Assembly (NCBI RefSeq): GCF_005937885.2
Contig: NZ_CP042176.1
Location: 1,359,501 to 1,423,500 of the forward strand
Origin: Bradyrhizobium sp. KBS0727
GTDB lineage: Bacteria; Pseudomonadota; Alphaproteobacteria; Rhizobiales; Xanthobacteraceae
DNA: 64,000 bases
Direction: 5' to 3'
Every line of letters begins with the position of its first letter. The first letter of the stretch is position 1. Below are positions 18,094 to 27,364 of the stretch, in pieces. Made by a program: the position numbers and the translations under genes. The notes under the pieces are model-generated. The model was given only the letters and a program-made list of their open reading frames with translations, had not been told where the DNA came from and did no database searches.

Positions 18094-19743
18094 ATGCGAT
18101 TGCTTGCCAATAGTCTTGTTACGACCAGCCTTGTGGTGTTGACGGCACTGGCCGCCGCGCCGGCGCAGGCGGCCGACCTCGACGCCAGTTCGGCGGTCGA
18201 TGCCGTCACCGTCTATCCCGACGGCGCCAGTATCACGCGTATCATCACGCTCGATCTCCCGGCCGGTGACAATTCGGCGGTTTTGAAAGATTTTCCGCTG
18301 GCGCTGGATCCGTCCTCGCTGCGGGTCGAGGGCGCGGCGGGCGCGAAACTCACCATCGGCGCGATCGACGCCCGGCCGCCGCGCGCCGCACCCCCGGTCA
18401 ATCTGCCCGAACTCGACAAGCGGATCGAGGCGCTGAAGGACGAGCGCGCGAACCTGCAGGGCATGGTCGATGCGGCCACTGCGCGGCGTAAGTTCGCCGA
18501 GCGTTTTGCGGAAAGCTCTCCGGCCGGCATTGGCGACAAGGGCGAGGCGCGGCCGATTTCGGAATGGCGCGCCGCCTTTGCTGCGGTCGGCGAGGAAGTG
18601 GCCTCCGCCGATACCGCGATCCGCGACGCCGAGCGCAAGCAGCGCGAGCTCGACCGGCAAATCGCGCAGCTCGAACAGGACCGCGCGCAGAAACCGCCGA
18701 ACAAGCTCGAGGTCCGGATCGATCTGGCGGCATCGGCCGCCACCAAGGCGACGCTGCGGGTGACCTATGCGGTGCGCAACGCGCGCTGGACGCCGCTCTA
18801 TGATGCGCGGCTCGACACCGGCACCGAAGACCGCAAGCCCGTGCTTGAACTGGTGCGCCGTGCCGAAATCACCCAGAGCACGGGCGAGGACTGGTCCAAT
18901 GTCGCGCTGTCGGTCTCGACCGTGCGCACCACGCGTGGCGGCAACGCGCCGGATCTGAACTCGCTGATCGTGCAGTATCCGCAGCCGCCGCGCCCGATGC
19001 CGGCCCCCATGGCCTCCGACAGCCAGCGTGCGCGTGGCGGGCTCGCCAAGCTGGCGGAACCGTCTCCCGAACGCGCCGACGAGCAGCAGGCGACCGCCGA
19101 TGTCAGTGGCTTCCAGGTGATGTTCAAGATTCCCGGTCGCGTCAGCCTCGGTGCCAGCGAAGGCGCCAAGAGCCTGCGCGTCTCGAGCGCGACCCTGGCG
19201 CCCGATCTGGCGGTACGCGCCGTGCCGGTGAAGGATCCGACCGCCTTCCTCGAAGCCAGCTTCAAGCAGAACGAGGACGCGCCGCTGCTGCCGGGCCGGG
19301 TCTCGATCTATCGCGACGGCAGCTTCGTCGGCCGCGGCCAGATGGCCGCTGCCAGCAAGGACGAGACGGTGCGGCTCGGTTTCGGCGCCGATGACAAGAT
19401 CAAGATCGAGCGCGCCGTCGTCAAACGCAACGAGGGCTCGGCCGGACTGATCGTGACGACGTCGAAGACCGACGAGCGCTCGTTCAAGACCACGGTGCGC
19501 AACGGCCATGACTTCCCGATCAAAATTGCGATCGAGGACCAGTTGCCGGTCAGCGAGAACGAGGAAATCCAGGTCGAAATGCTGCCCGCCACCACGCCGC
19601 CGACCGCGACCAATCTGCACGACAAGCGTGGCGTGCTGGAATGGGCCTATGACGCCAAGCCCGGCGAAGTCAGGGACATCGCCTTCGCGTGGCGGGTGCG
19701 CTGGCCCAAGGACAAGGGCGTCGTGATGATTCCGTCGGGCTGA
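18094..19743 (+). CDS. MuiA-like (DUF4139/DUF4140) secreted protein
   Basis: A 549-residue protein with a signal peptide ending AQA near residue 26. The DUF4140-type N-terminus reads VDAVTVYPDGASITRIITLDLPAG. A coiled-coil follows (about residues 105-205, with DKRIEALKDERANLQ and ERKQRELDRQIAQLEQD), then a DUF4139 beta-rich region containing YDARLDTG and the C-terminal LEWAYDAKPGEVRDIAFAWRVRWP. Members have been called mucoidy inhibitor A, but the biochemical role is unknown. A ribosome-binding site, AAGGAGAG, precedes the ATG. The FixJ-like regulator gene ends 141 bases upstream on the same strand, so it may control this gene. Confidence 0.85.
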   Translation: MRLLANSLVTTSLVVLTALAAAPAQAADLDASSAVDAVTVYPDGASITRIITLDLPAGDNSAVLKDFPLALDPSSLRVEGAAGAKLTIGAIDARPPRAAPPVNLPELDKRIEALKDERANLQGMVDAATARRKFAERFAESSPAGIGDKGEARPISEWRAAFAAVGEEVASADTAIRDAERKQRELDRQIAQLEQDRAQKPPNKLEVRIDLAASAATKATLRVTYAVRNARWTPLYDARLDTGTEDRKPVLELVRRAEITQSTGEDWSNVALSVSTVRTTRGGNAPDLNSLIVQYPQPPRPMPAPMASDSQRARGGLAKLAEPSPERADEQQATADVSGFQVMFKIPGRVSLGASEGAKSLRVSSATLAPDLAVRAVPVKDPTAFLEASFKQNEDAPLLPGRVSIYRDGSFVGRGQMAAASKDETVRLGFGADDKIKIERAVVKRNEGSAGLIVTTSKTDERSFKTTVRNGHDFPIKIAIEDQLPVSENEEIQVEMLPATTPPTATNLHDKRGVLEWAYDAKPGEVRDIAFAWRVRWPKDKGVVMIPSG

Positions 19744-19789
19744 AGTCGGGGCGCTCTCGCGCATTCGCGCGGTCCGGGTGCCTCGACTC

Positions 19790-19823
19790 CCTCTCCCCGC
19801 TCTTTGCCGCAAGCGGGGAGAGG
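19790..19823. repeat. Palindromic intergenic repeat (family B, short)
   Basis: CCTCTCCCCG and CGGGGAGAGG are inverted around CTCTTTGCCGCAAG. It lies between the convergent MuiA-like and permease genes and could act as a bidirectional transcript-end hairpin. Confidence 0.75.
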
Positions 19824-19837
19824 TGAAGCGCACCGCG

Positions 19838-20731
19838 CTATTCCTTCACCGCCCCGGTCAGCGACGAGACGTAGTAGTCGACGAACAGCGAGTAGAACAC
19901 CGCGACCGGCAACGAGCCGAGCAGCGAACCCGCCATCAGCGCGCCCCACTGATAGACGTCGCCGGAGACGAGCTCAGTCAGGATCGCAACGGGGACAGTC
20001 TTGTTGGCGCTGCTCTGGATGAAGGCCAGCGCGTAGATGAACTCGTTCCACGAAAGCGTGAAGGAGAAGATGCCGGCCGAGATCAGGCCCGGCACCGCCA
20101 GCGGCAGCGTGATCCGCCACAGGATCTGCAGGCGGGTGGCGCCGTCGACCAGCGCGCATTCCTCGAGCTCGTACGGGATCGACTTGAAATAGCCGATCAA
20201 CAGCCACGTGCAGAACGGCACCAGGAAGGTCGGGTAGACCAGGATCAGCGCCAGCGGACTGTCGAACAGGCCGAACTGCACCACGACGGTGGCGAGCGGA
20301 ATGAACAGGATCGACGGCGGCACCAGGTAAGCGAGATAGATTCCGAGGCCGACATAGGGGCTGCCGCGGAAGCGCAGCCGCTCGATCGCGTAGGCCGCGA
20401 GCGTGGAAGCGAACAGCGACAGGAAGGTCGATCCGACCGCCACGAACATCGTGGTCTTCAGCCAGCGCGGATAGGCGGTGTTGAACAGCAGGTGCCGGAT
20501 GTGGTCGATAGTCGGCGAGGTGATCCAGAACGGGTTGTGTTCCTTGTAGTTGAGCAGCTCGGCGTTCGGTTTGAACGAGGTGATCGCCATCCAGTAGAAC
20601 GGAAACAGCAGGATCAGCACGAAGCAGGACAGCGGCAGGTAGATCATCATCACCCGCCGCGCCCGCGAATCCCACGCCATGGTGTCCGGCGTGGCGCTGG
20701 CGACGTTGGATTGTGCGACCGCGTCAGTCAT
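19838..20731 (-). CDS. Carbohydrate ABC transporter permease (MalG/UgpE-type)
   Basis: A 297-residue inner-membrane permease with about six transmembrane segments. The cytoplasmic coupling loop has an EAA-type motif (EECALVDGATRLQILWRITLPLAVPG). Start 20731 was chosen because GGGAGAG lies upstream; the gene then overlaps the end of the other permease gene by 8 bases, indicating translational coupling. Together with the 20724-21680 permease and the 21790-23124 binding protein it forms a CUT1-type importer. No ATP-binding subunit lies in the cluster. The substrate is unknown. Confidence 0.9.
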   Translation of the reverse strand: MTDAVAQSNVASATPDTMAWDSRARRVMMIYLPLSCFVLILLFPFYWMAITSFKPNAELLNYKEHNPFWITSPTIDHIRHLLFNTAYPRWLKTTMFVAVGSTFLSLFASTLAAYAIERLRFRGSPYVGLGIYLAYLVPPSILFIPLATVVVQFGLFDSPLALILVYPTFLVPFCTWLLIGYFKSIPYELEECALVDGATRLQILWRITLPLAVPGLISAGIFSFTLSWNEFIYALAFIQSSANKTVPVAILTELVSGDVYQWGALMAGSLLGSLPVAVFYSLFVDYYVSSLTGAVKE

Positions 20732-21680
20732 TGCTCTCTCCCTGCTGCCATTTGCGGCGGGCAAGGCCGAAGTAACTGAACAAGGTCGCGAACACCAGGA
20801 ACGGGATCATCGAGACCGCGATCGCCGCCCCCTCGCCAAGTTCGCCGCCGGCGATGCCGCGCTGGAAAGCCAGCGTTGCCAGCAGATGCGTCGAGTTGAC
20901 CGGCCCGCCGCGGGTGATGGCGTAGACCAGCTGGAAGTCGGTAAAGGTGAAGATGATCGAGAACGTCATCACGATCGCCAGAATCGGCAGCATCATCGGA
21001 AAAGTGATGTAGCGGAAGCGCTGCCACGCGGTGGCGCCGTCGAGCATGGCGGCTTCATACAGCGACGGCGAAATGGTCTGCAGGCCTGCCAGCAGCGAGA
21101 TCGCCACGAACGGAATGCCGCGCCAGATATTGGCGGCGATCAGCGAGAACCGCGCCGGCCAGGGCGTGCCGAGGAAGTCGATATTATGGGTGCGGATGTG
21201 CAGCACGTCGACTAGCAGATAGGAGATGATCGAGAACTGCGGATCGTAGATCCACCAGAACGCCAGTGCCGACAGCACGGTCGGCACGATCCAGGGCAGC
21301 AGCACGATGGCGCGCAGCAGGCTCTTGAACGGGAAGTGGTTGTTCAACAGCAACGCCAGCCAGAAGCCGAGCGCAAATTTTCCGAAGGTTGCGATACCCG
21401 TATAGACGATGCTGTAGAACACCGCGTTCCACCACAGGGGATCGCTCAGCAGATACTGGAAGTTCTCGAAGCCGACGAACACGCCGCGCCGGCCGATCGT
21501 GGTGTCGGTGAAGGCGAGCCAGACCCCGAGGCCGAGCGGATAGGTCAGGAACACCGCGAGCAGGCCGATCGCGGGCGCGAGGCAGACCGTGATCAGGAAC
21601 GGCTTGTAGTCGAACAGCCGCACCAGCCAGCCCGGCTGCCGCTGTAGGGTTCGCCGCGAGGGGAGTGTGGTCACGGACAT
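20724..21680 (-). CDS. Carbohydrate ABC transporter permease (MalF/UgpA-type)
   Basis: A 318-residue membrane protein with six predicted transmembrane segments and the EAA loop EAAMLDGATAWQRFRYITFPMMLP. It partners the downstream permease, with which it overlaps. Its start lies 109 bases after the solute-binding protein gene; that gap is largely filled by a palindromic repeat, which may affect relative expression. Import of a sugar, polyol or sugar acid into the cytoplasm is expected, driven by an ATPase encoded elsewhere. Confidence 0.9.
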   Translation of the reverse strand: MSVTTLPSRRTLQRQPGWLVRLFDYKPFLITVCLAPAIGLLAVFLTYPLGLGVWLAFTDTTIGRRGVFVGFENFQYLLSDPLWWNAVFYSIVYTGIATFGKFALGFWLALLLNNHFPFKSLLRAIVLLPWIVPTVLSALAFWWIYDPQFSIISYLLVDVLHIRTHNIDFLGTPWPARFSLIAANIWRGIPFVAISLLAGLQTISPSLYEAAMLDGATAWQRFRYITFPMMLPILAIVMTFSIIFTFTDFQLVYAITRGGPVNSTHLLATLAFQRGIAGGELGEGAAIAVSMIPFLVFATLFSYFGLARRKWQQGESND

Positions 21681-21703
21681 GGGATGTTCGTCCTCGGTAA
21701 GCA

Positions 21704-21782
21704 GTCATTCCGGGGCGCGCGTTAGCGCGAACCCGGAATCTCGAGATTCCGGGTTCGATGCTTCGCATCGCCCCGGAATGAC
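21704..21782. repeat. Intergenic palindromic repeat (family A)
   Basis: GTCATTCCGGGGCGCG at the left is complementary to CGCCCCGGAATGAC at the right, with an inner AACCCGGAATC-TCGA-GATTCCGGGTT palindrome split around the centre. The transcribed form would fold into a long branched hairpin between the binding-protein and permease genes. Confidence 0.88.
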
Positions 21783-21789
21783 GGAAGCG

Positions 21790-23124
21790 CTACGACCGGC
21801 GGAAATACCGCTTCGCGCGCCGTTCCGCTTCGGCTGCGGCGGCTTCCGGCGTCGCGGCGTCGGTGGCGACGGATGCGCACATCTGCACCAGCACGTAGTC
21901 GGCGTTGACGGCGCCGGTGGCGGTCGAGATCGGACCCTTGTAGCCGTTATAGTAGTTGCTCTTCATGGTATCCTTGAAGATCGCGACCTTCGGATCGCCG
22001 GACCACACCGCGGCATCGGCGTAAGCCGCCAGCGGCTGCGCCCAGTAGCCGCTGTTGGCATTGAGCCAGGGCTCGTACTGCTCCTTCTCCAGCATGAACT
22101 GCAGGAAGGCTTTCGCGGCGTTGGGATACGGGCTGTGTTTGAACACCATGGCGTTCAGCGTCAGTCCCGACATCGGCGAGACCGGTGCCAGTCCCTTGAT
22201 CAGCAATTGATGTTCGGTATCCTCGGCGATCGCGGCCGTGGCCGGATCCTTCTTCAGCGAGAAATACAGCGAGACGCCGTTCGCGGTCAGCGCGATTTCG
22301 CCGGAGGAGTAGGCGCGGTTGTTGCTGACGTCGTTCCAGGACGGCGTGCCGGCGATGAAGGTCGGATAGAGCTCCTTGAGGTACTTCAGCGCCGCGATGG
22401 TTTCCTTGCTGTTGATGATGACATTGCCTTCCTCGTCCAGCAGGGAAGCGTTGTGCGACCACAACAGCCAGCTGGCAAAGCCGTTGCCGTCGCCGACGGC
22501 ATTGCCGAGCGCGAAGCCCGCCGGCTTGCCGGCCGCCTGCAGCTTCTTGCAGAGGTCGAGGAAGCCGGCGTGGTCTTCCGGCACGCGGTCGAAGCCGACC
22601 GATTTCAGAATCGACTTGCGGTAGACCAGAGGTCCGCCGCTGGCGCCGAACGGCAAGCCGATCCAGGCGTTGCTCTTGCCCTTCATGCCGTACTTCTTGG
22701 CCAGCGCCAGCCAGCCGCCGTAGCGCTTGCCGATGTAGTCGGCGACGTCGGTGAGTTCGACCAGCTTGTCGACATAGATGTGCGGCGCGTCGCCAAAGCC
22801 GATGATGATGTCCGGGCCCGCGCCGGAGTTCGAGGTCACCGCGGTCTGCTGGTTGATGTCTTCCCAGCCGACGAAGTCGACCTTGACCTCGACGCCGGTC
22901 TTGGCGGTGAAGTTCGCGGCGTTGGCGCGGAACACTTCTTCGTCGGCCGGAACGAACCGGACCGGGCGCAGCATGCGTAAGGTCGCGCCCTTTTCGATCG
23001 GGAGCGCGGGGGCGGGAACGTCGGCGACCTTGATTTCCGCGCGTGCCGACGTGCCGGTGGCCGCGAGGGCGGCGGCGGAAACGCCCAACACGAGCGCATC
23101 GCGACGGGTGATGTCGTTCTTCAT
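21790..23124 (-). CDS. Extracellular solute-binding protein, family 1 (Tat-exported)
   Basis: A 444-residue periplasmic binding protein of the sugar/glycerol-3-phosphate family. The N-terminus MKNDITRRDALVLGVSAAA carries a twin-arginine signal, with cleavage near residue 29 (ARA). Central segments such as GPDIIIGFGDAPHIYVDKLVEL match family 1 proteins. It delivers ligand to the two downstream permeases. It is preceded by the D-2-hydroxyacid dehydrogenase gene (72-base gap), so the ligand may be a sugar acid or hydroxyacid-linked sugar; this is an inference from context only. Confidence 0.9.
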   Translation of the reverse strand: MKNDITRRDALVLGVSAAALAATGTSARAEIKVADVPAPALPIEKGATLRMLRPVRFVPADEEVFRANAANFTAKTGVEVKVDFVGWEDINQQTAVTSNSGAGPDIIIGFGDAPHIYVDKLVELTDVADYIGKRYGGWLALAKKYGMKGKSNAWIGLPFGASGGPLVYRKSILKSVGFDRVPEDHAGFLDLCKKLQAAGKPAGFALGNAVGDGNGFASWLLWSHNASLLDEEGNVIINSKETIAALKYLKELYPTFIAGTPSWNDVSNNRAYSSGEIALTANGVSLYFSLKKDPATAAIAEDTEHQLLIKGLAPVSPMSGLTLNAMVFKHSPYPNAAKAFLQFMLEKEQYEPWLNANSGYWAQPLAAYADAAVWSGDPKVAIFKDTMKSNYYNGYKGPISTATGAVNADYVLVQMCASVATDAATPEAAAAEAERRAKRYFRRS

Positions 23125-23196
23125 GGTATTCTCCCTGTTTGTCTGGTTCCCGGCGTTGAATCGCCGGTGAACGCTTCCGTTTGAGAATTCGTGGTC

Positions 23197-24240
23197 TTAG
23201 CTGTTGGGCCCGCGATCCATGCTGACGGGTTGCCAGCGGCGGAGCGCGGTGTTCTGCAGCACCGACGGATTGACGCAGCTTACCGGCCACATTCCCTGCA
23301 GGACCAGTGACAATTCGTAGCCCACGCGGCGCTTGCGCGCCTCGTCGAAACGTGCCGAGGCCGAGGCGACATGGGCGGTCAGCGTGACGTTTTCCATGCC
23401 CAGCATCGGATTGTTGTGCGACGGCGGTTCCTTCTCCAGCACGTCGAGCGCGGCATGCGAGATCCAGCCTTCCTGCAGCGCCTTGATCAGCGCTTCCTCG
23501 TCCACGGTGGCGCCGCGGCCGGTGTTGATGAAGATCGCGCTCTTCTTCATTTGCCTGAAGTGCTTCTCGCCGAGCATGTGGTGCACCTCGGGCCGGGCCG
23601 GCGCGTGCATCGACAGGAAGTCGGACTGCGACAGCACCTCCGACAGCGTCGCCGGGATCACGCCGTGGTCGGAAATCAGGGTTTCCTGGATGAAGGGGTC
23701 GTAGGCCATCATCCGCAGGCCGAACGGAGCGGCGCGCTTGGCCACCGCACGTGCCACCCGGCCGAACGAAATGAAGCCGAGCGTCTGGCCCATCAGCCGC
23801 GGGATCTTCAGCAGTGCCGGGCGGCCCTCGGCCCAGCGGCCGCTACGCACCATCTTGTCCTGCTCGACCAGCCGACGGAAGCCCGCAAGCAGCAGCATCA
23901 TGGCGTGATCGGCCACTTCCTCGATGAAGGTATCGGGGATGTTGGTGACGGGGATGCCGCGGGCGGTCGCGGCCTTGACGTCGACACTGTCGACACCGAC
24001 GCTGCCGAGCGTGATGACCTTGCAGTTTTCCAGGGCGTCGATCACCGTCTTGGTGATCGGCATGCCCTTGGCGTAGATGGCGTCGGCGGTTTTGGCGGCG
24101 GCAATGAACTCCGCTTCATTGGCGGGCGCCTCGATGATTTCGGCGCCGATCGGATCGAGCGCCTCCTTTTCATAATCGTAATTGCTGCCGGCAACGGTGA
24201 AGCTCGCACCCTTCGGCGTCAATATCCTGAATTTCGGCAT
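23197..24240 (-). CDS. D-2-hydroxyacid dehydrogenase (NAD-dependent)
   Basis: A 347-residue oxidoreductase of the D-isomer-specific family. The Rossmann region reads LGFISFGRVARAVAKRA, lacking the strict GxGxxG but keeping its spacing. Active-site segments are NTGRGATVDEEALIKAL, DVLEKEPPS and the terminal histidine in TAHVASAS. It is the first gene of the ABC transporter operon and likely acts on the imported compound or its product. Family members reduce or oxidise glyoxylate, hydroxypyruvate, phosphoglycerate and similar compounds; the substrate is undetermined. Its SFGR loop in place of the usual glycine-rich loop is slightly unusual. Confidence 0.87.
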   Translation of the reverse strand: MPKFRILTPKGASFTVAGSNYDYEKEALDPIGAEIIEAPANEAEFIAAAKTADAIYAKGMPITKTVIDALENCKVITLGSVGVDSVDVKAATARGIPVTNIPDTFIEEVADHAMMLLLAGFRRLVEQDKMVRSGRWAEGRPALLKIPRLMGQTLGFISFGRVARAVAKRAAPFGLRMMAYDPFIQETLISDHGVIPATLSEVLSQSDFLSMHAPARPEVHHMLGEKHFRQMKKSAIFINTGRGATVDEEALIKALQEGWISHAALDVLEKEPPSHNNPMLGMENVTLTAHVASASARFDEARKRRVGYELSLVLQGMWPVSCVNPSVLQNTALRRWQPVSMDRGPNS

Positions 24241-24503
24241 TTCCTGGTCCCCCCGATTTGACTCTTCGGTGTTGGTTGTGGCGGCGACGAAGCGGCGCCG
24301 TCTTCATCTTTCGCGCGATCCCTTAAGCGGCCTGGACCGTATTCCGTCCCATTCCCGGTCGCCCGAGGGGGCGCTGTCTTTATGTTACCGGGTCAGGACT
24401 TCTACGGAGTGCGCTTAACAGAGTTCTAAAGGGTCTCACGATATCGTGCACTGAATCAATCCGCCAATCGCACACCCGCGCACCCGTTCCCGGAGATCCC
24501 CCT

Positions 24504-26189
24504 GTGAAGCTGACAAATATGAAGATCACCCCCAAACTCGGTATTTTGGTGGGTGTGACCCTGCTCGGCCTCTGCACCGCCGGCGCCCTCGCGGGCTATT
24601 TGATGCAGCGCGAGATGTTCAACGCGCGTCTCGACCAGACCAAGGCGATCGTCGACATGGGCCTCAATCTGGCGGCCGGCCTCAAGAAGCAGGTCGATGC
24701 CGGCGAAATGACCAAGGAGGCCGCGCTGAAGGAATTAGGCAAGCGGGCCAACTCCCTGACCTACGACAAGGGCGCGGGCTACCTGTTCGGCACCGCCTAT
24801 AACGGCATCACGGTGCTGGCGCCCGATCCCAAGCAGGTCGGCACCAACCGCATGGACGTCGTGACCAACGGCCGCAAACTGTCCGTGGAACTGATGGACG
24901 GCGTCAAGGCCAACGGCTCGATCCTGCTGTTTTATGAATATGTGAAGCCCGGCGAGGAAAAGCCGATCCGCAAGATGGGCTACGCGGTCGCCGTTCCCGG
25001 CTTCGACATGTACCTCGGCACCGGCGCCTATCTCGACGACCTCGACGCCAAGATGAAGCCGATCGCGTGGCTGCTCGGGCTCGCTATTCTCGGTATTGGC
25101 CTGATTTCGGGCAGCATCGCCTGGATGATCGGCCGCAGCATCAGTAAGCCGCTCGGCGAACTCGGCGCGCGCATGGAGGCGCTGGCCGACGGCAAGCTCG
25201 ACGGCGCGATTCCCGGCCTCGGCCGTGGCGACGAAGTCGGTGCGATGGCTGCGACCGTGCAGATCTTCAAGGACAACGCGGTGCGCATCCGCGGGCTCGA
25301 AGAGGCCGAGGCAGCGACCCAGGCCCGCGCCGCGGCCGATCGTCGCGCTGCGATGGAGAACATTGCTGGCGATTTCGAACGCAGCGTCAACGGCATCGTC
25401 CGCTCGGTATCGACGGCCGCCGCCGGCATGCAGACCACGGCGCAGTCGATGACGGCGACCGCGAGCGATGCCAGTTCGCGCGCCGCCACGGTCAGCGCCG
25501 CGTCGGAAAGCTCGTCGAACAATGTCGGCACGGTTGCCGCCGCCGCGGAAGAACTTTCCAGCTCGGTCACCGAGATTTCCCGCCAGGTGGCGCGCTCCAG
25601 CGAGATCGCCAGCAAGGCGGTCGGCGATGCCGAACGTACCAATGCCACCGTCGGCGCGCTCTCGACCGGAGCCGAGAAGATTGGCGAAGTCGTCAAGCTG
25701 ATCCACTCGATTGCCGCGCAGACCAACCTCTTGGCGCTGAACGCCACCATCGAGGCGGCGCGCGCCGGTGAATCCGGCCGCGGTTTCGCAGTCGTGGCTT
25801 CCGAGGTGAAGGCTTTGGCTAATCAGACCGCAAAGGCGACCGAGGAAATCTCGGCGCAGGTCGCGGCGATGCAGGCTTCCACCAGCGAAGCCGTCACCTC
25901 GATCGGCGGTATCACCGAAACCATCGCGCAGATGAGCGAGATCACGGTCTCGATCTCGACCGCGATCGATCAGCAGGGCGACGCCACCCGCGAGATCGCC
26001 CGCAACATCCAGTCGGTCGCGGCCGGATCGAGCGAGATCAACGCCAACATCGGTGGCGTCACCACGGCGGCCGCAGCCACCGGCAAGGCCGCGTCCGAAG
26101 TGCTGTCGAACGCCCGCGAACTCGACAACCAGTCCGGCATGCTGCGCAGCGCGGTCGACGAATTTTTGGCCAAGGTCCGCGTGGCGTAA
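24504..26189 (+). CDS. Methyl-accepting chemotaxis protein with single Cache sensor
   Basis: A 561-residue chemoreceptor starting at GTG with GGAG upstream. TM1 is at about residues 12-33. The periplasmic sCache_2-type domain (about 35-185) includes [23 protein letters not shown] and [17 protein letters not shown], typical of sensors for short organic acids. TM2 is near 190-212, followed by HAMP ([13 protein letters not shown]) and the conserved [20 protein letters not shown] hairpin. No C-terminal CheR-binding pentapeptide is present. It differs in sensor class from the receptor at 14078. Confidence 0.92.
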   Translation: MKLTNMKITPKLGILVGVTLLGLCTAGALAGYLMQREMFNARLDQTKAIVDMGLNLAAGLKKQVDAGEMTKEAALKELGKRANSLTYDKGAGYLFGTAYNGITVLAPDPKQVGTNRMDVVTNGRKLSVELMDGVKANGSILLFYEYVKPGEEKPIRKMGYAVAVPGFDMYLGTGAYLDDLDAKMKPIAWLLGLAILGIGLISGSIAWMIGRSISKPLGELGARMEALADGKLDGAIPGLGRGDEVGAMAATVQIFKDNAVRIRGLEEAEAATQARAAADRRAAMENIAGDFERSVNGIVRSVSTAAAGMQTTAQSMTATASDASSRAATVSAASESSSNNVGTVAAAAEELSSSVTEISRQVARSSEIASKAVGDAERTNATVGALSTGAEKIGEVVKLIHSIAAQTNLLALNATIEAARAGESGRGFAVVASEVKALANQTAKATEEISAQVAAMQASTSEAVTSIGGITETIAQMSEITVSISTAIDQQGDATREIARNIQSVAAGSSEINANIGGVTTAAAATGKAASEVLSNARELDNQSGMLRSAVDEFLAKVRVA

Positions 26190-26202
26190 CACCAACTGTC
26201 GT

Positions 26203-26300
26203 GCCCCGCGAAGGCGGGGCATCCAGTACGCCGGGACGTCAGTGACAAATGGCGAAGAGCGCGGCGTACTGGATCGTCCGCTTTCGCGGACGATGACAGC
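26203..26300. repeat. Intergenic inverted repeat (family D)
   Basis: It starts GTGCCCCGCGAAGGCGGGGC and ends CGTCCGCTTTCGCGGACGAT, each a hairpin. In between, ATCCAGTACGCCG at the left is complementary to CGGCGTACTGGAT at the right, so the whole unit forms a long stem-loop. It lies between the convergent chemoreceptor and Bug-protein genes. Confidence 0.85.
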
Positions 26301-26301
26301 G

Positions 26302-27279
26302 TTACTGTTTCTCAATCCCCGCCGCCGTAATCAGCTTCTCCCACAGCACCAGCTGCTCCTTCAGGAATGCGTCGAACTCCTCCGGCGGGCCCGAAAAGGC
26401 TTCCATGCCGCGCTCGGCGAGCTGGCTCTTGATGTCCGGCCGCTCGACGATCTTGCGGATTTCGGCGTTCAGCTTGACGACGATATCCTTGGGCATGTTG
26501 GCTGGGCCGAGATAGCCCTGCCACGAGGTGATATCAAAACCCTTCACGGTGTCGTCCATGGTCGGAAGTTGCGGCAGCAGCGCCGAGCGCTGCTTGGTGG
26601 TGACCGCAAGCGCCTTCAGCGCCTTGCCGTTGACGTGCGGCAGGCCGGTCGGAACGTCGACGAACATCATCGAGACGCGCCCCGCGATCACGTCGGTCAA
26701 AGCCGGCGGCGAGCTCTTGTAGGGAACGTGCAAGAGGTCGATGCCGGCGAGACGGGCGAACGTCGCGCCCGAGACGATCGCCGACGAGCTGCCGCTGGCA
26801 TACGAATATTTGCCCGGCTCCTTCTTCGCCAGCGCGATCAATTCGGCGACCGAATTGGCCGGAATTTCCGGATTGATCACCAGCATGAAGGGCAGGTCGC
26901 CGGTCCGCGCGATCGGGGTGAAATCCTTGACCGGGTCGTAGCTCATGGTCTTCAGCAAATACGGGTTGGCCGAATGCGTCGTGTTGGTGGTCACGAACAG
27001 CGTGTAGCCGTCGGGCGCCGAGCGGGCGACATAGCTCGCCGCGATCGAGCCGTTGGCGCCGGCCTTGTTGTCGATCACCGTGTTGACGCCGAGCGCCACG
27101 CCGAGTTCCTTGCCGATCAGGCGGGTGGTGGTGTCGGTGCCGCTGCCGGCGGCGAACGGCAGCACCAGCGTGATGTTGTGGTTCGGATACGGCGCCTGCG
27201 CGGAAGCCGCAGCGGTCAACGCCAGCGTCAGCGAAATGGCAGCCGTGGCGAGCCGGCACGGTTTCGACAATGCGATCAT
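26302..27279 (-). CDS. Bug-family tripartite tricarboxylate transporter receptor
   Basis: A 325-residue periplasmic binding protein with a Sec signal peptide (residues 1-28, ending ASA). Bug/TctC hallmarks include ITLVLPFAAGSGTDTTTRLIG, VIDNKAGANGSIAASYVARSAPDGYTL and HVPYKSSPPALTDVIAGRVSMMF. Such proteins bind carboxylates or related small acids. No TctA or TctB membrane partner is adjacent, so this is an orphan receptor, as is common for this family in betaproteobacteria and Bradyrhizobium. It may use a remote transporter or act as a sensor component. Confidence 0.9.
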   Translation of the reverse strand: MIALSKPCRLATAAISLTLALTAAASAQAPYPNHNITLVLPFAAGSGTDTTTRLIGKELGVALGVNTVIDNKAGANGSIAASYVARSAPDGYTLFVTTNTTHSANPYLLKTMSYDPVKDFTPIARTGDLPFMLVINPEIPANSVAELIALAKKEPGKYSYASGSSSAIVSGATFARLAGIDLLHVPYKSSPPALTDVIAGRVSMMFVDVPTGLPHVNGKALKALAVTTKQRSALLPQLPTMDDTVKGFDITSWQGYLGPANMPKDIVVKLNAEIRKIVERPDIKSQLAERGMEAFSGPPEEFDAFLKEQLVLWEKLITAAGIEKQ

Positions 27280-27364
27280 ATTCTCGTTTCCTCAAATGCG
27301 TTTATTGATGGATTGCGGTTCTTGATAAATTGGCGAGCACGCTAGCCTGCCTGTGCCGTAAAAT

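Noticed and set aside
17395..19833. An 812-codon open frame on the minus strand
   Set aside because: It is antisense to the FixJ-like and MuiA-like genes, is His/Arg/Gly-rich as expected for a high-GC shadow frame, and lacks any domain.
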